From Nitrosomonas sp. (GTDB lineage Bacteria; Pseudomonadota; Gammaproteobacteria; Burkholderiales; Nitrosomonadaceae), in the NCBI GenBank assembly GCA_024281675.1, contig JAMXAG010000005.1, forward strand, positions 102,879 through 166,878: 64,000 nt of DNA, in the 5' to 3' direction. The notes under the pieces are model-generated. The model saw only the letters and a list, made by a program, of their open reading frames with translations, had not been told where the DNA came from and made no database searches. A program made the position numbers and the translations under genes. This document shows positions 43,664-50,940 of this stretch, piece after piece (within the stretch, counting starts at the first letter, position 1; every line of letters begins with the position of its first letter).

Positions 43664-44119
43664 ATGAACGACCCGTCACGCAAGACCATGACCTTCGAGG
43701 ATGTTGAGCGCCGTCTCGTTGGTGAGCACCGCAAGCCTTACTACGATTGGCTCCGCCACGTTGTAACGCTTGCCCTGGCCGCTCTCACAACACTCGTCGC
43801 ACTGCAGGGACACTATGTTCCTCAGAAGCCGGTGTTCCCGTTTCTACTGGCAATCGGCTGGGCAGCACTCGCACTCACAATTGTGTCGGGCTTGTTCGCG
43901 CTACGGTCAGAGTTCGCCACTCATCTCCAGGCCGCGAAGCGCATTCGAGAGCTTCGTGCCACACGTGGTGATGAGTTTGCTGCGAATTCCCTCAACAACA
44001 ACTTGGGAACCCTACCCCATTTGTCGCACAGGTGGGCAGTGCGAGTAATGGTTGCAACCTTTTTGGTAGCGCTAGTCGCAATCTGTGCATTTGCCATTTG
44101 TAATCTGCCGTGGAGATGA
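43664..44119 (+). CDS. cassette 1: predicted three-span membrane protein
   Basis: A 151-residue protein of unknown function. Three hydrophobic segments are visible (about 32-48, 57-79, 126-148), with a basic, charged loop between the second and third (EFATHLQAAKRIRELRATRG). It starts three bases after the attI core and therefore has little room for a ribosome binding site, as is common for first cassettes. No family was recognised. Confidence 0.75.
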   Translation: MNDPSRKTMTFEDVERRLVGEHRKPYYDWLRHVVTLALAALTTLVALQGHYVPQKPVFPFLLAIGWAALALTIVSGLFALRSEFATHLQAAKRIRELRATRGDEFAANSLNNNLGTLPHLSHRWAVRVMVATFLVALVAICAFAICNLPWR

Positions 44120-44120
44120 C

Positions 44121-44192
44121 GGCTAACCCTTCCATCGAGGGGATGCCTAAAAGGCTGCGCCTTTTAGTCACCCCTCATGTCAAACGTTAGCG
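44121..44192 (+). other. attC site after cassette 1
   Basis: The ends GGCTAAC (44121-44127) and GTTAGCG (44186-44192) enclose a strong hairpin: GAGGGG and GCCTAAAAGGC pair with GCCTTTTAG and CCCCTC. The total is 72 bp, within the attC range. Confidence 0.88.
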
Positions 44193-44196
44193 CGCA

Positions 44197-44793
44197 ATGG
44201 ATAAGTATCATCGCCATTGGTTCACAGACGAGATCCATATGCACGTCTCGTCAGCTCTAGTGAGCTATTCCCAGTTGCTGAGGCTACTCAGCGACGGCAA
44301 GGAAAGGCAAAGCCGCAACGTGTGGTTTGTTTTGCTGTCGTTCTTAACCCATGCAGCGATGGTCTCAAAGCTCTTGGATCCCATACGACCAGAGGGCGCG
44401 AAGGAGGACCGCGGGACGGCACTTAGAAAACACCTAGAAGTCGAGGACGGCTCGGCGATCCTATCCAGGGCAGCTCGGGATAATCTAGAACATATTGATG
44501 AGAGAATTGACCGGTGGACCAAGCGCGGCCTTACAAGCGTTTTAGAAATGGTCTTCGAAGACCGAGCTGGATTCGAGTTCATAGCTCACGAAGATGCCGC
44601 AATCCGTCGGGTACTAATTCAAGACGAAATGATCTTTATATCGGAAGACCGAAACGGCAATAGGCTCGAAACGGCGCTCACCCCCATATATGGAGCGCTC
44701 AAGGACTTGAAAGCACGATGCGAGCACAAACTAGCCACTGAATCGCCCTACAACTACCTGCTAGCTCAAGCGTTGAGGGGCAATGCGCGCTAA
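44197..44793 (+). CDS. cassette 2: unknown protein with HEPN-like Rx4H motif
   Basis: This 198-residue, mostly helical protein shows RDNLEH at 94-99, an R-D-x3-H arrangement like the catalytic motif of HEPN ribonucleases. The surrounding helices (AILSRAARDNLEHIDERIDRW) fit a HEPN fold in pattern, but the family is very diverse and I cannot confirm it by sequence alone. It starts five bases after the attC1 core. If HEPN is right, an RNase toxin or defence role is possible. Confidence 0.7.
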   Translation: MDKYHRHWFTDEIHMHVSSALVSYSQLLRLLSDGKERQSRNVWFVLLSFLTHAAMVSKLLDPIRPEGAKEDRGTALRKHLEVEDGSAILSRAARDNLEHIDERIDRWTKRGLTSVLEMVFEDRAGFEFIAHEDAAIRRVLIQDEMIFISEDRNGNRLETALTPIYGALKDLKARCEHKLATESPYNYLLAQALRGNAR

Positions 44794-44856
44794 CCAGCCA
44801 ATGGAGCGGACGCCTCCGTGCTGCGCACTTCGGCGCCGCTCATCGGCACGTTAGGC
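44788..44856 (+). other. attC site after cassette 2
   Basis: CGCTAAC (44788-44794), overlapping the stop codon of cassette 2, and GTTAGGC (44850-44856) bound 69 bp. The inner part, GGAGCGGACGC to GCGCCGCTC, forms the expected imperfect hairpin. Confidence 0.88.
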
Positions 44857-44872
44857 CTCGCAGGGAGCGGCA

Positions 44873-45241
44873 ATGGCGAATCTCCGCATCACCGAAATCA
44901 AGGCGTTCGTCCCGTCCAAGGACTTCGAGGTTTCGAAGCAGTTCTACCGAGATCTTGGCTTCACCATGGCCTCCGAGGGCGGAGGCGTTGCCTACTTTCA
45001 CTTCGAGCATGTGAGCTTCCTGCTTCAAGACTTCTGCGCTGAAGGCTTGGCCGAGAACTTCATGATGCACATCCTTGTGCAAGACGTCGAAGACTGGTGG
45101 AACCATGTCCAAGCAAGCGGTGTCGTCGCCAAGTTCGGAGTCAAGTGCACCGACATCGAGGCTCAGCCCTGGAGGATGAAAGACTTCTGTCTTTCCGACC
45201 CCGCGGGAGTTCTGTGGCGAATCGGGCAAAACACAGACTGA
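44873..45241 (+). CDS. cassette 3: VOC/glyoxalase-fold protein
   Basis: This 122-residue protein matches the vicinal oxygen chelate superfamily, most like bleomycin-binding/glyoxalase proteins: ITEIKAFVPSKDFEVSKQFYRDLGF at the start, VAYFHFEHVSFLLQDF, and LSDPAGVLWRIGQN at the end. VOC proteins may bind drugs or be metal enzymes. The metal ligands are not certain, and a resistance role is not shown. GGAG lies upstream of the ATG. Confidence 0.85.
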   Translation: MANLRITEIKAFVPSKDFEVSKQFYRDLGFTMASEGGGVAYFHFEHVSFLLQDFCAEGLAENFMMHILVQDVEDWWNHVQASGVVAKFGVKCTDIEAQPWRMKDFCLSDPAGVLWRIGQNTD

Positions 45242-45280
45242 ACCGCCAGCGTGTCAGGCGGCTCAGCTCAAACGTTATGC
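45226..45280 (+). other. short attC site after cassette 3
   Basis: The 3' core GTTATGC (45274-45280) is clear. The 5' core is less so: GCAAAAC at 45226-45232 is the best candidate. The central hairpin TGAACCGCC/GGCGGCTCA is present. The site is about 55 bp, and its left limit is uncertain. Confidence 0.65.
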
Positions 45281-45300
45281 GTCAAAAATAGGCCGCCGCA

Positions 45301-46041
45301 ATGGTTGATTACGAACTCGGGAAAAGAATCCTCGCGCTACGAGAACGCGTAGTCGCCGACTTTGACGCAGGAGACTGGGAGGAGGTTGGCCTTCTCACTG
45401 GTTTCTCCGATCAAATTTCCAAGCATCCGCGGCTGTTGCGCAGTCTTGCCTGGGGCGACGAAGATTACGCTGGGAACGCTCTCACAATAATCAAGCGCAT
45501 TGCCGAGCAAGATGAAAACGCTTTCGTAATCTTTGAGAAACATGTTGTGGAGAAATACCCGGAAGAAAGTCAATTCGTGTCAGCCAAACCATCAGAACGC
45601 AAGATCACTTTTGCCCCGAATGTCTTTCAGGTTCCTGAGAACACAGCCATTGAGAGCGATTTGGTTGCAGTCATGATGCCGTTCAACGCTGCATTCAGTT
45701 CGGTACATGAAGGAATTCGTAGGGCTTGTAGCGCGGCTGGCTATCGGTGCCTCCGAGTGGACGACATATGGGAAGAGAGCACCGTTATTCAAGACATTTT
45801 CAACCTGATATTCAGGGCTCATGTGGTGGTTGTCGATTTCACCGGAAAGAACCCAAACGTTATGTACGAGACCGGCATCGCCCACACTCTCGGCAAACAT
45901 GTGGTTCCCATCTCGCAGTCACTTGATGATGTTCCGTTTGATATGGCACACCATCGCATTCTAAAGTACCTACCAAATGGCGAAGGCATTGAGGTCATGG
46001 TCAACAAGCTGGCCGAGAAACTTCGTCAGGTGAGCATATGA
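45301..46041 (+). CDS. cassette 4: TIR-like / nucleoside deoxyribosyltransferase-like protein
   Basis: This 246-residue protein has a helical N-terminal half (1-100) and a C-terminal Rossmann-like domain (about 118-245). The domain opens LVAVMMPFNAAF and carries VVVVDFTGKNPNVMYETGIA, with Glu 190 in the position of the catalytic Glu of deoxyribosyltransferase and TIR NADase folds. Such proteins occur as nucleotide- or NAD-cleaving effectors in bacterial immunity, but also as uncharacterised enzymes. Activity is inferred. Confidence 0.78.
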   Translation: MVDYELGKRILALRERVVADFDAGDWEEVGLLTGFSDQISKHPRLLRSLAWGDEDYAGNALTIIKRIAEQDENAFVIFEKHVVEKYPEESQFVSAKPSERKITFAPNVFQVPENTAIESDLVAVMMPFNAAFSSVHEGIRRACSAAGYRCLRVDDIWEESTVIQDIFNLIFRAHVVVVDFTGKNPNVMYETGIAHTLGKHVVPISQSLDDVPFDMAHHRILKYLPNGEGIEVMVNKLAEKLRQVSI

Positions 46042-46042
46042 C

Positions 46043-46108
46043 GCATAACCCTGCGGTCCACCGGACGCTGCGCGATAAAGCCGCGCAGCGCCGGTGATCT
46101 CCACGTTA
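46043..46108 (+). other. attC site after cassette 4, split by IS630 insertion
   Basis: The 5' core GCATAAC is at 46043-46049 and the hairpin (GCGGTCCACCGGACGCTGCGCG to CGCGCAGCGCCGG) is visible. The 3' core begins GTTA at 46105-46108 and then stops at the IS end. Its remainder, TAGAC, resumes at 47237 on the far side, which restores GTTAGAC when the IS is removed. Confidence 0.85.
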
Positions 46109-47236
46109 TTCCAATTCTATTTAGAAACGGCATTAATAATCCAATCCCATCCGTTAATGCTACGTATAGTTTCCTGCCTTGATTCAAGGCTTTTTAGCGC
46201 GCTTTCCAGATGTGTCTCAAGCGCATCCAGACTATCGAAGGCACGGTTATGAAAGAATTCTTCCCGTAGTTCGTCCCACACATGTTCCTGCGGGTTGAGT
46301 TCTGGTGAGTAAGGTGGTAGAAACAAGATTCGCATATTCTCTGCCAATTTCATGGTATGGCTTTTGTGCCAGCCTGCGCCGTCCATCACCATAACGATAT
46401 TTTCATGCGGGTAACGTGCCGCGATTTCATCCACGAAGAGTTGCATGCAGTCTCCGTTCACCCAGGGCAGGATCTGGGAATCAAATCGTCCATCCAGTGG
46501 GCTGATTGCGCCATAGGCGTAGGTGTATTGTTGCGTCAGCATGGCACGTACCATGGGACGATGGGGCTTCTTGTCCCAGCAGTGCCGCACATCGCTGATG
46601 CGGCCAAAACGTGCTTCGTCCTGAAACATTAGGCGCAGCGGGCGTGGAACCGTAAAAGCCGCCATTTCCTCGGTTAGCCGCTCGGGGAGTTTTTTTTTCC
46701 ACGCCTCGCGCGCCGCTGGGTCAGTTTGTGGATGGTTTTTATCCGGGGCCAGTTTTCGCCAGCCATGCCGTGCCAGCATCTGGTACAGAGTAGACAATGC
46801 CAGTGGCTTGCCCAGCCTAGCTTCAACTGCTGGCTTCAAGGGCGGAACTATGACTACGCCACCGGTAGCGGCCTCACTCAGCACTTCATCCAGAATCCTG
46901 GCTTCCTGCTCCAGACTAGCCTTGGCGCGGTTACGTAACTCACGTTTGCTGCGCGTGGCTTTATTTTCTTCTCCCGTCGCTGGTTCATACCGGGTGCGCA
47001 TTCTGCAGGTGACTCCTACCGAACGTCCAATGGCAAGCGCCGTCTGCTCTAGACTCAAACCTAGTGCCAATGGCAGCACGATCGCTTGCGCAGCTCGGAG
47101 TTCTGCCGCAGTCTTGGCTTTCTTTAACCGTTCCATCGCTACCTCAAGTTGCTCCGACCCACTTGCCTTCCGTGCCATAATGGCCTCTACCAAAGGTAAA
47201 GGTCATATTATTACTGTTTCTATCTGTAATTGGAAT
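46109..47236 (-). mobile_element. IS630-family insertion sequence
   Basis: The element is 1128 bp and carries one transposase gene. Imperfect terminal inverted repeats start TTCCAATT at the left and end AATTGGAAT at the right, with AGAAAC matching further in. It is flanked by TA on both sides (46107-46108 and 47237-47238), the target duplication typical of IS630/Tc1. Nothing appears truncated, so it may still be active. Confidence 0.93.
46117..47178 (-). CDS. IS630-family DDE transposase
   Basis: This 353-residue transposase has an N-terminal helix-turn-helix region (AAQAIVLPLALGLSLEQTALAIG) and a DDE catalytic domain with Asp 187 (FQDEARFG), Asp 266 (MDGAGWH) and Glu 298 (SPELNPQEHVWDE). 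ATG 47178 with GAGG upstream is preferred to TTG 47193. It is in one frame without the programmed shift seen in some relatives. Confidence 0.95.
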   Translation of the reverse strand: MARKASGSEQLEVAMERLKKAKTAAELRAAQAIVLPLALGLSLEQTALAIGRSVGVTCRMRTRYEPATGEENKATRSKRELRNRAKASLEQEARILDEVLSEAATGGVVIVPPLKPAVEARLGKPLALSTLYQMLARHGWRKLAPDKNHPQTDPAAREAWKKKLPERLTEEMAAFTVPRPLRLMFQDEARFGRISDVRHCWDKKPHRPMVRAMLTQQYTYAYGAISPLDGRFDSQILPWVNGDCMQLFVDEIAARYPHENIVMVMDGAGWHKSHTMKLAENMRILFLPPYSPELNPQEHVWDELREEFFHNRAFDSLDALETHLESALKSLESRQETIRSINGWDWIINAVSK

Positions 47237-47259
47237 TAGACCTCACAAGGAGACTCCGC

Positions 47260-48069
47260 TTGAACTTTTTCCACTTCGACCTCGGCAACTGCCAGCGTGG
47301 CGAGATTGTCGAAGTCACGCTGACCAGTGGCGCAAACGTTCGCCTGATGACCAGCTCTGACTTTTCCAGCTACAAGAATGGTCGGCAGCACCGCTATATC
47401 GGCGGCCTCGCCAAGCGTTCGCCGATCCGATTGCAGATCACAAGCTCAGGGCACTGGTATGTCGCGGTGGACATGCAGGGTCTACAAGGAAGCACACGGG
47501 CGTCAGTTCGCAAGCTGCCGGGTATGCTTCCCGAGATCAGAGAGGCGCCGCTATCGTCAATTCCCAGTTTGGTCCGTGACCCAATACCAAGCGTGGACGC
47601 CACTGACGAGGCATTCGATGTCTTCATATCTCACGCCTCCGAAGATAAGGAAACCGTCGTCCGATCATTGGCTACGGAATGCATGAGCTTGGGGTTGAAG
47701 GTCTGGTACGACGAGTTCACGCTCCGTATCGGAGACAGCCTTAGGCAGAAAATTGATAGGGGTCTAGCGCGAAGTCGTGTCGGCCTGGTTGTCCTGTCGC
47801 CGTCGTTCGTGGCCAAGGGATGGACCAACTACGAGCTTGATGGAATCGTGACTCGTACCGTTTCCGGCGAACAGCTTCTATTGCCCATCTGGCACAACAT
47901 CACCAAGCAAGAAGTCATTAACTTCAGCCCGTCCTTGGCCGACAAGGTTGCCCGAAGTACGGCGACTCACACAGTTGCAGAGATTGCGGCGGAGATCGCC
48001 GAACTCCTTGTCCATAAAAACATCAGCGGCAATTTTGCCTCAGGTGGGTCAATTTTAAATTGTCGTTAG
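47260..48069 (+). CDS. cassette 5: DUF1883-TIR protein
   Basis: This 269-residue protein starts at TTG 47260, which has AAGGAG at 47247-47252; the frame upstream enters the IS end, so an earlier start is unlikely. Residues 1-88 are a DUF1883 domain (NFFHFDLGNCQRGEIVEV, GRQHRYIGGLAKRSPIRL, GHWYVAVDMQGLQG). Residues 119-250 are a TIR domain (FDVFISHASEDKE, VWYDEF) with a candidate catalytic Glu 192 in GWTNYELDG. TIR domains of this type cleave NAD in several bacterial defence systems. The last 12 or so residues are encoded by an IS21-like end and are not native. Confidence 0.88.
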   Translation: MNFFHFDLGNCQRGEIVEVTLTSGANVRLMTSSDFSSYKNGRQHRYIGGLAKRSPIRLQITSSGHWYVAVDMQGLQGSTRASVRKLPGMLPEIREAPLSSIPSLVRDPIPSVDATDEAFDVFISHASEDKETVVRSLATECMSLGLKVWYDEFTLRIGDSLRQKIDRGLARSRVGLVVLSPSFVAKGWTNYELDGIVTRTVSGEQLLLPIWHNITKQEVINFSPSLADKVARSTATHTVAEIAAEIAELLVHKNISGNFASGGSILNCR

Positions 48070-48096
48070 TGGGTCAGTTTTACATTGTTGGTGACA
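48044..48096. repeat. IS21-like terminal remnant with two 20-bp repeats
   Basis: GTGGGTCAATTTTAAATTGT (48044-48063) and GTGGGTCAGTTTTACATTGT (48069-48088) are 25 bases apart and followed by TGGTGACA. Repeated GTGGGTCA-type blocks ending in CA are typical of IS21-family ends. No istA/istB genes are present, so only an end is left. It directly abuts the core GTTAGCG at 48097-48103. Confidence 0.6.
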
Positions 48097-48103
48097 GTTA
48101 GCG
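48097..48103 (+). other. attC 3' core before cassette 6, rest of site lost
   Basis: GTTAGCG matches GTTRRRY and precedes the next cassette by 30 bases. The 5' part of an attC is missing because the IS21-like remnant occupies its place. Confidence 0.55.
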
Positions 48104-48133
48104 TGTTTTCTGAAAAGGAGTACAATATCCGAC

Positions 48134-48367
48134 ATGAACAATATTTCTATTTCCGATATTCTTGAACTTCCGATACAGGAGCGTATTCGTCTTGTTGAGC
48201 TTATCTGGGACAGCGTTGCAGCGGTGCCTGAAGCCGTGGAGATTTCGCCTGAACTAAAGATTGAGCTCGAAGCACGAATGGCAGAGTTTGAGGCAAACCC
48301 GGAAGCTGGTTATTCTTGGGAACAGGTAAAATCCTGCCTTAAAGATGGCTCATGGCGTTCTGCCTAA
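48134..48367 (+). CDS. cassette 6: antitoxin, addiction module component family
   Basis: This 77-residue protein resembles the putative addiction module component family (PF09720): ISDILELPIQERIRLVELIWDSV at the start and a C-terminal acidic half ending YSWEQVKSCLKDGSWRSA. AAGGAG lies upstream. It overlaps the downstream ParE-like gene by 16 bases, the normal antitoxin-toxin arrangement. In the family it would bind and neutralise the toxin and repress the pair. Confidence 0.86.
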   Translation: MNNISISDILELPIQERIRLVELIWDSVAAVPEAVEISPELKIELEARMAEFEANPEAGYSWEQVKSCLKDGSWRSA

Positions 48368-48696
48368 AATTCTCTTCGCGAGCGTTGCGTGAAATTGGCG
48401 AAGCTCAAGAGTGGTATGAATTGCAAAGCCCCGGTCTCGGTGAAGAGTTCATCGCCGCAATGGAGTTACAGCTAAAGCGGCTAGAGCAAGCGCCTCTGCT
48501 TTATGCTGAAGTAATTCATAATGTTCGCCGAGCTCTCCTTCCGCGATTCCCTTACGGTTTGTTTTATGCAGTACGGGGATTTTGGCTGTGTTACATGATG
48601 CTGGTAATCCGAGACGTTGGCCTAAAAACCGCTAACATTGTCCGCTCCGGAGGAAAAGCAAGGTGTGCAGAATTGATTGTCCAATGTTTGTTTTAA
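48352..48696 (+). pseudogene. cassette 6: ParE/RelE-type toxin with a frameshifted C-terminus
   Basis: The first 75 residues (SSRALREIGEAQEWYE to RRALLPRFPYGLFYAVRG) are a normal ParE-like toxin. From about 48575 the frame gives an atypical tail, while the other frame reads AVLHDAGNPRRWPKNR and stops at 48635, exactly the family ending. That stop overlaps the 5' core CGCTAAC of the attC, as expected for a compact cassette. A deletion of one (or four) bases near 48574-48584 explains this. The toxin is probably inactive. Confidence 0.75.
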
Positions 48697-48750
48697 ACAA
48701 TGATCTGAGTATTACCCCCGCACTCAATATCAGAGAACGCGGCATTGGAG
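48630..48750 (+). other. probable attC after cassette 6, poorly conserved
   Basis: CGCTAAC at 48630-48636 is a good 5' core. The 3' core appears as ATTGGAG (48744-48750), one base off GTTGGAG. The interior is AT-rich and I could not draw a convincing full hairpin, so the site may be decayed. Confidence 0.45.
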
Positions 48751-48815
48751 GGAACACCGTTCACTTCGTTCACGGCTTCGCCCCTGTGGGGTGTCCCTCA
48801 ATTTAAACGTTGGGC
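48744..48815 (+). repeat. 65-bp ORF-less hairpin unit, copy 1, with attC core GTTGGGC
   Basis: This copy runs from ATTGGAG to AAAC (48744-48808) and is followed by the core GTTGGGC (48809-48815). It folds with GAGGGA/TCCCTC and CACC/GGTG outer arms. It differs from copy 3 at six positions, four of which form two complementary pairs. It lies directly upstream of cassette 7. Confidence 0.8.
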
Positions 48816-48862
48816 GTCCGATCTCATGGGGACTTGGCCACATATTGCGCGGGAGCTTCCAA

Positions 48863-50020
48863 ATGACAATCACGGCTGATGACTTGCTATCGCAGATCCA
48901 AAATGGGCGCACAAATTTCTCCGGTGCCAACATGAAGGGTGCCCGGCTGGACGGCATTAATATTGACGGCAATACTCTGCTATTCAGTAATGTCGACTTC
49001 GAGAGTGCTTCGCTAAAAGGAACGACGTTTTCCCGGACGAATTTCGTCGGCTCGAGCTTTGTTGGTGCTGATCTTGCCGGAGCAACCTTTGACCGGTGCA
49101 TTCTGATTGGATGTGATTTCTTTCGCGCGATCTGTTCCAACATGAAGTTCTTCGGAGGTACGCTGGAAGATTCCTGCCTCGTACAAACAGACTTTACTGA
49201 AGCGTTTTTTGGTGGGACAAGCTTCGAAAACGCCCTGATCGGTTGGACGAAATTTAATGGCAGCCGGCTTGGAATGATCAGGGACCTCGAGAAGGTTCAG
49301 TACAGCAAGCTTCCACCCGACACTCCGACCGAGGTCCGCGACGCAATGCCCGCCGGAGAGGTGCCGAGCTTCGTCGATATGGCAGCAATTGAGAACACGG
49401 CCGAGATATATCGCCTGGTATCTACGCATCCCGTCGCAGAAAGTCCGCCTTCTGAAGTACTTACCCCTCCAGACGTTCTTACGGCGTTCTTGTCAAGAAA
49501 CGGTGTCAGTAGTCATTTTGTTGAAGCGTTTACACGAATGCTCGCCGATCGACAAATTGCATTTGAATCTGTGTTCATTAGCTACAGCACTCGAGACCAA
49601 GACTTCGCGGACTTCTTGTTTGGGCAACTCCAGAGCGCGGGTATCAAGGCTTGGTATGCGCCAAGAGACATCGAGGGGGGAAAGACGATCCTGGAACAGG
49701 TGAAATCCGCCATTCACGCACATGACAGGGTTATTCTGATCCTGTCCGGCAACAGCCTGAACAGCGGCTGGGTATCGAACGAACTTCGGCTTGCTTATTA
49801 CCGGGAACGCGAAGGTCAGCGTCGAGTCCTGTTCCCCATTCGGATAGTTAGCTTCGACGAATTGCAGAGATGGGAACTCCATGACGCTGACACAGGTGTC
49901 GATCTCGCGCACCACGTTCGCTCGTACTTTGTTCCGGATTTTTCTGCTTGGGAGGTCGGGAAGGGGATCGGTCAGGAGGTTCAACGGCTGATAAGGGCGC
50001 TCCAGAAGAAGGACTCTTGA
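48863..50020 (+). CDS. cassette 7: pentapeptide-repeat TIR protein
   Basis: This 385-residue protein has an N-terminal pentapeptide-repeat right-handed helix (about 15-135; A(D/N)LxG-type units such as FSGANMKGARLDG and FVGADLAGATF), a linker, and a C-terminal TIR domain (about 236-335). The TIR domain has VFISYSTRDQDFADFLF, AWYAPRDIEGG and a candidate catalytic Glu 307 in SGWVSNELRL. ATG 48863 with GGGAG upstream is preferred; the earlier GTG (48791) would translate the attC core. An NADase effector role is plausible, with the repeat domain as scaffold or sensor. Confidence 0.87.
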   Translation: MTITADDLLSQIQNGRTNFSGANMKGARLDGINIDGNTLLFSNVDFESASLKGTTFSRTNFVGSSFVGADLAGATFDRCILIGCDFFRAICSNMKFFGGTLEDSCLVQTDFTEAFFGGTSFENALIGWTKFNGSRLGMIRDLEKVQYSKLPPDTPTEVRDAMPAGEVPSFVDMAAIENTAEIYRLVSTHPVAESPPSEVLTPPDVLTAFLSRNGVSSHFVEAFTRMLADRQIAFESVFISYSTRDQDFADFLFGQLQSAGIKAWYAPRDIEGGKTILEQVKSAIHAHDRVILILSGNSLNSGWVSNELRLAYYREREGQRRVLFPIRIVSFDELQRWELHDADTGVDLAHHVRSYFVPDFSAWEVGKGIGQEVQRLIRALQKKDS

Positions 50021-50033
50021 TCCGCAACAGGAC

Positions 50034-50094
50034 GCCCAACAACCGGCTCCAGCGGACGCCCGCAAGCGGGCGCCGCTGAGCCGAGACGATTAGC
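50034..50094 (+). other. attC site after cassette 7 with altered 3' core
   Basis: The 5' core GCCCAAC is at 50034-50040. The hairpin GGCTCCAGCGGACGCCCGC / GCGGGCGCCGCTGAGCC is nearly perfect. The 3' end reads GATTAGCC (50088 on) where GTTAGCC is expected, as if one A were inserted at the crossover G. Confidence 0.85.
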
Positions 50095-50097
50095 CCT

Positions 50098-50862
50098 ATG
50101 CCTCGTAAATTCATGACGTTTTTGGTCGCCGTTGCTTTTGCCTATGCCGCTTTCTGCATGGCGTTGTTCGCATTTCAACGCTCTCTGATCTACTTCCCAC
50201 AGCCTAGGGAGATCAAGACACCACAATCGACGATGATTCTCCCTGTTGAAGATGCAGAACTCGTCGTAACAATTCGGCCACGTGTTGGTCCGAAAGCCAT
50301 TGTCTATTTCGGTGGGAACGCCGAAGACGTTTCACTTAATCTTCCTTCGTTTGACAAGGCGTTTCCTGATCACGCTCTTTATCTTCTTCACTACAGAAGC
50401 TACGGCGGCAGTTCCGGCACGCCGTCAGAAGAAGCCATTCAACAAGATGCGCTCACCCTATTTGATAAGGTTCGAGCCGAACACTCGGATATTGCTGTTA
50501 TCGGTCGTAGCTTAGGCACCGGCGTTGCTGTGCACTTGTCCAGTCAACGATCGGCGTCTCGCCTTATCCTCGTTACGCCATACGACAGCCTTCAGGAGAT
50601 TGCCGCTGACCAATTTCCCTACGCGCCAGTCAAATGGTTGTTGCGTGACAAATTTGATTCTGGAAAATACGCTTCAAGAATCACGATTCCAACTGCAATT
50701 GTCGCTGCTGAGCATGATGAGGTCATCCCAAGTTCAAGCACCAGGAAGCTCTTCGAGCGCTTCGGTAAAGGGGTTGCGTCCATGAAAGTCATACCCGCTA
50801 CGGGGCACAACACCATATCCAACAGCAGTGAATATCTGGCTGCCATTCAGGTAGCGCTATGA
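50098..50862 (+). CDS. cassette 8: membrane-anchored alpha/beta hydrolase
   Basis: This 254-residue protein has one N-terminal hydrophobic helix (about 7-27) and FQRSLIYFPQPRE, then an alpha/beta-hydrolase domain. The triad is probably Ser 138 (IGRSLGTG), Asp 207 (AEHDEVIP) and His 237 (TGHNTI). It resembles the ABHD13/ABHD17-like bacterial hydrolases of unknown substrate. It starts four bases after the attC7 core. Confidence 0.86.
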   Translation: MPRKFMTFLVAVAFAYAAFCMALFAFQRSLIYFPQPREIKTPQSTMILPVEDAELVVTIRPRVGPKAIVYFGGNAEDVSLNLPSFDKAFPDHALYLLHYRSYGGSSGTPSEEAIQQDALTLFDKVRAEHSDIAVIGRSLGTGVAVHLSSQRSASRLILVTPYDSLQEIAADQFPYAPVKWLLRDKFDSGKYASRITIPTAIVAAEHDEVIPSSSTRKLFERFGKGVASMKVIPATGHNTISNSSEYLAAIQVAL

Positions 50863-50866
50863 ATAG

Positions 50867-50935
50867 GGCTAACCCATCATTCAACACGGGCTGGCGCGAT
50901 AAAGCCGCGCCAGCCGGCTAATTCAGACGTTAGGC
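50867..50935 (+). other. attC site after cassette 8
   Basis: GGCTAAC (50867-50873) and GTTAGGC (50929-50935) bound 69 bp. The hairpin GGCTGGCGCG / CGCGCCAGCC is present in the middle. Confidence 0.88.
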
Positions 50936-50940
50936 CGCAC

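Noticed and set aside
47230-47259. TTG at 47230 as start of the DUF1883-TIR gene
   Set aside because: It lies inside the IS630 right end; TTG 47260 has AAGGAG upstream and fits the DUF1883 N-terminus.
48630-48696. C-terminal extension of the ParE frame to 48696 as a genuine tail
   Set aside because: It would translate through the attC 5' core, while the other frame gives the normal family ending; a frameshift is the simpler reading.
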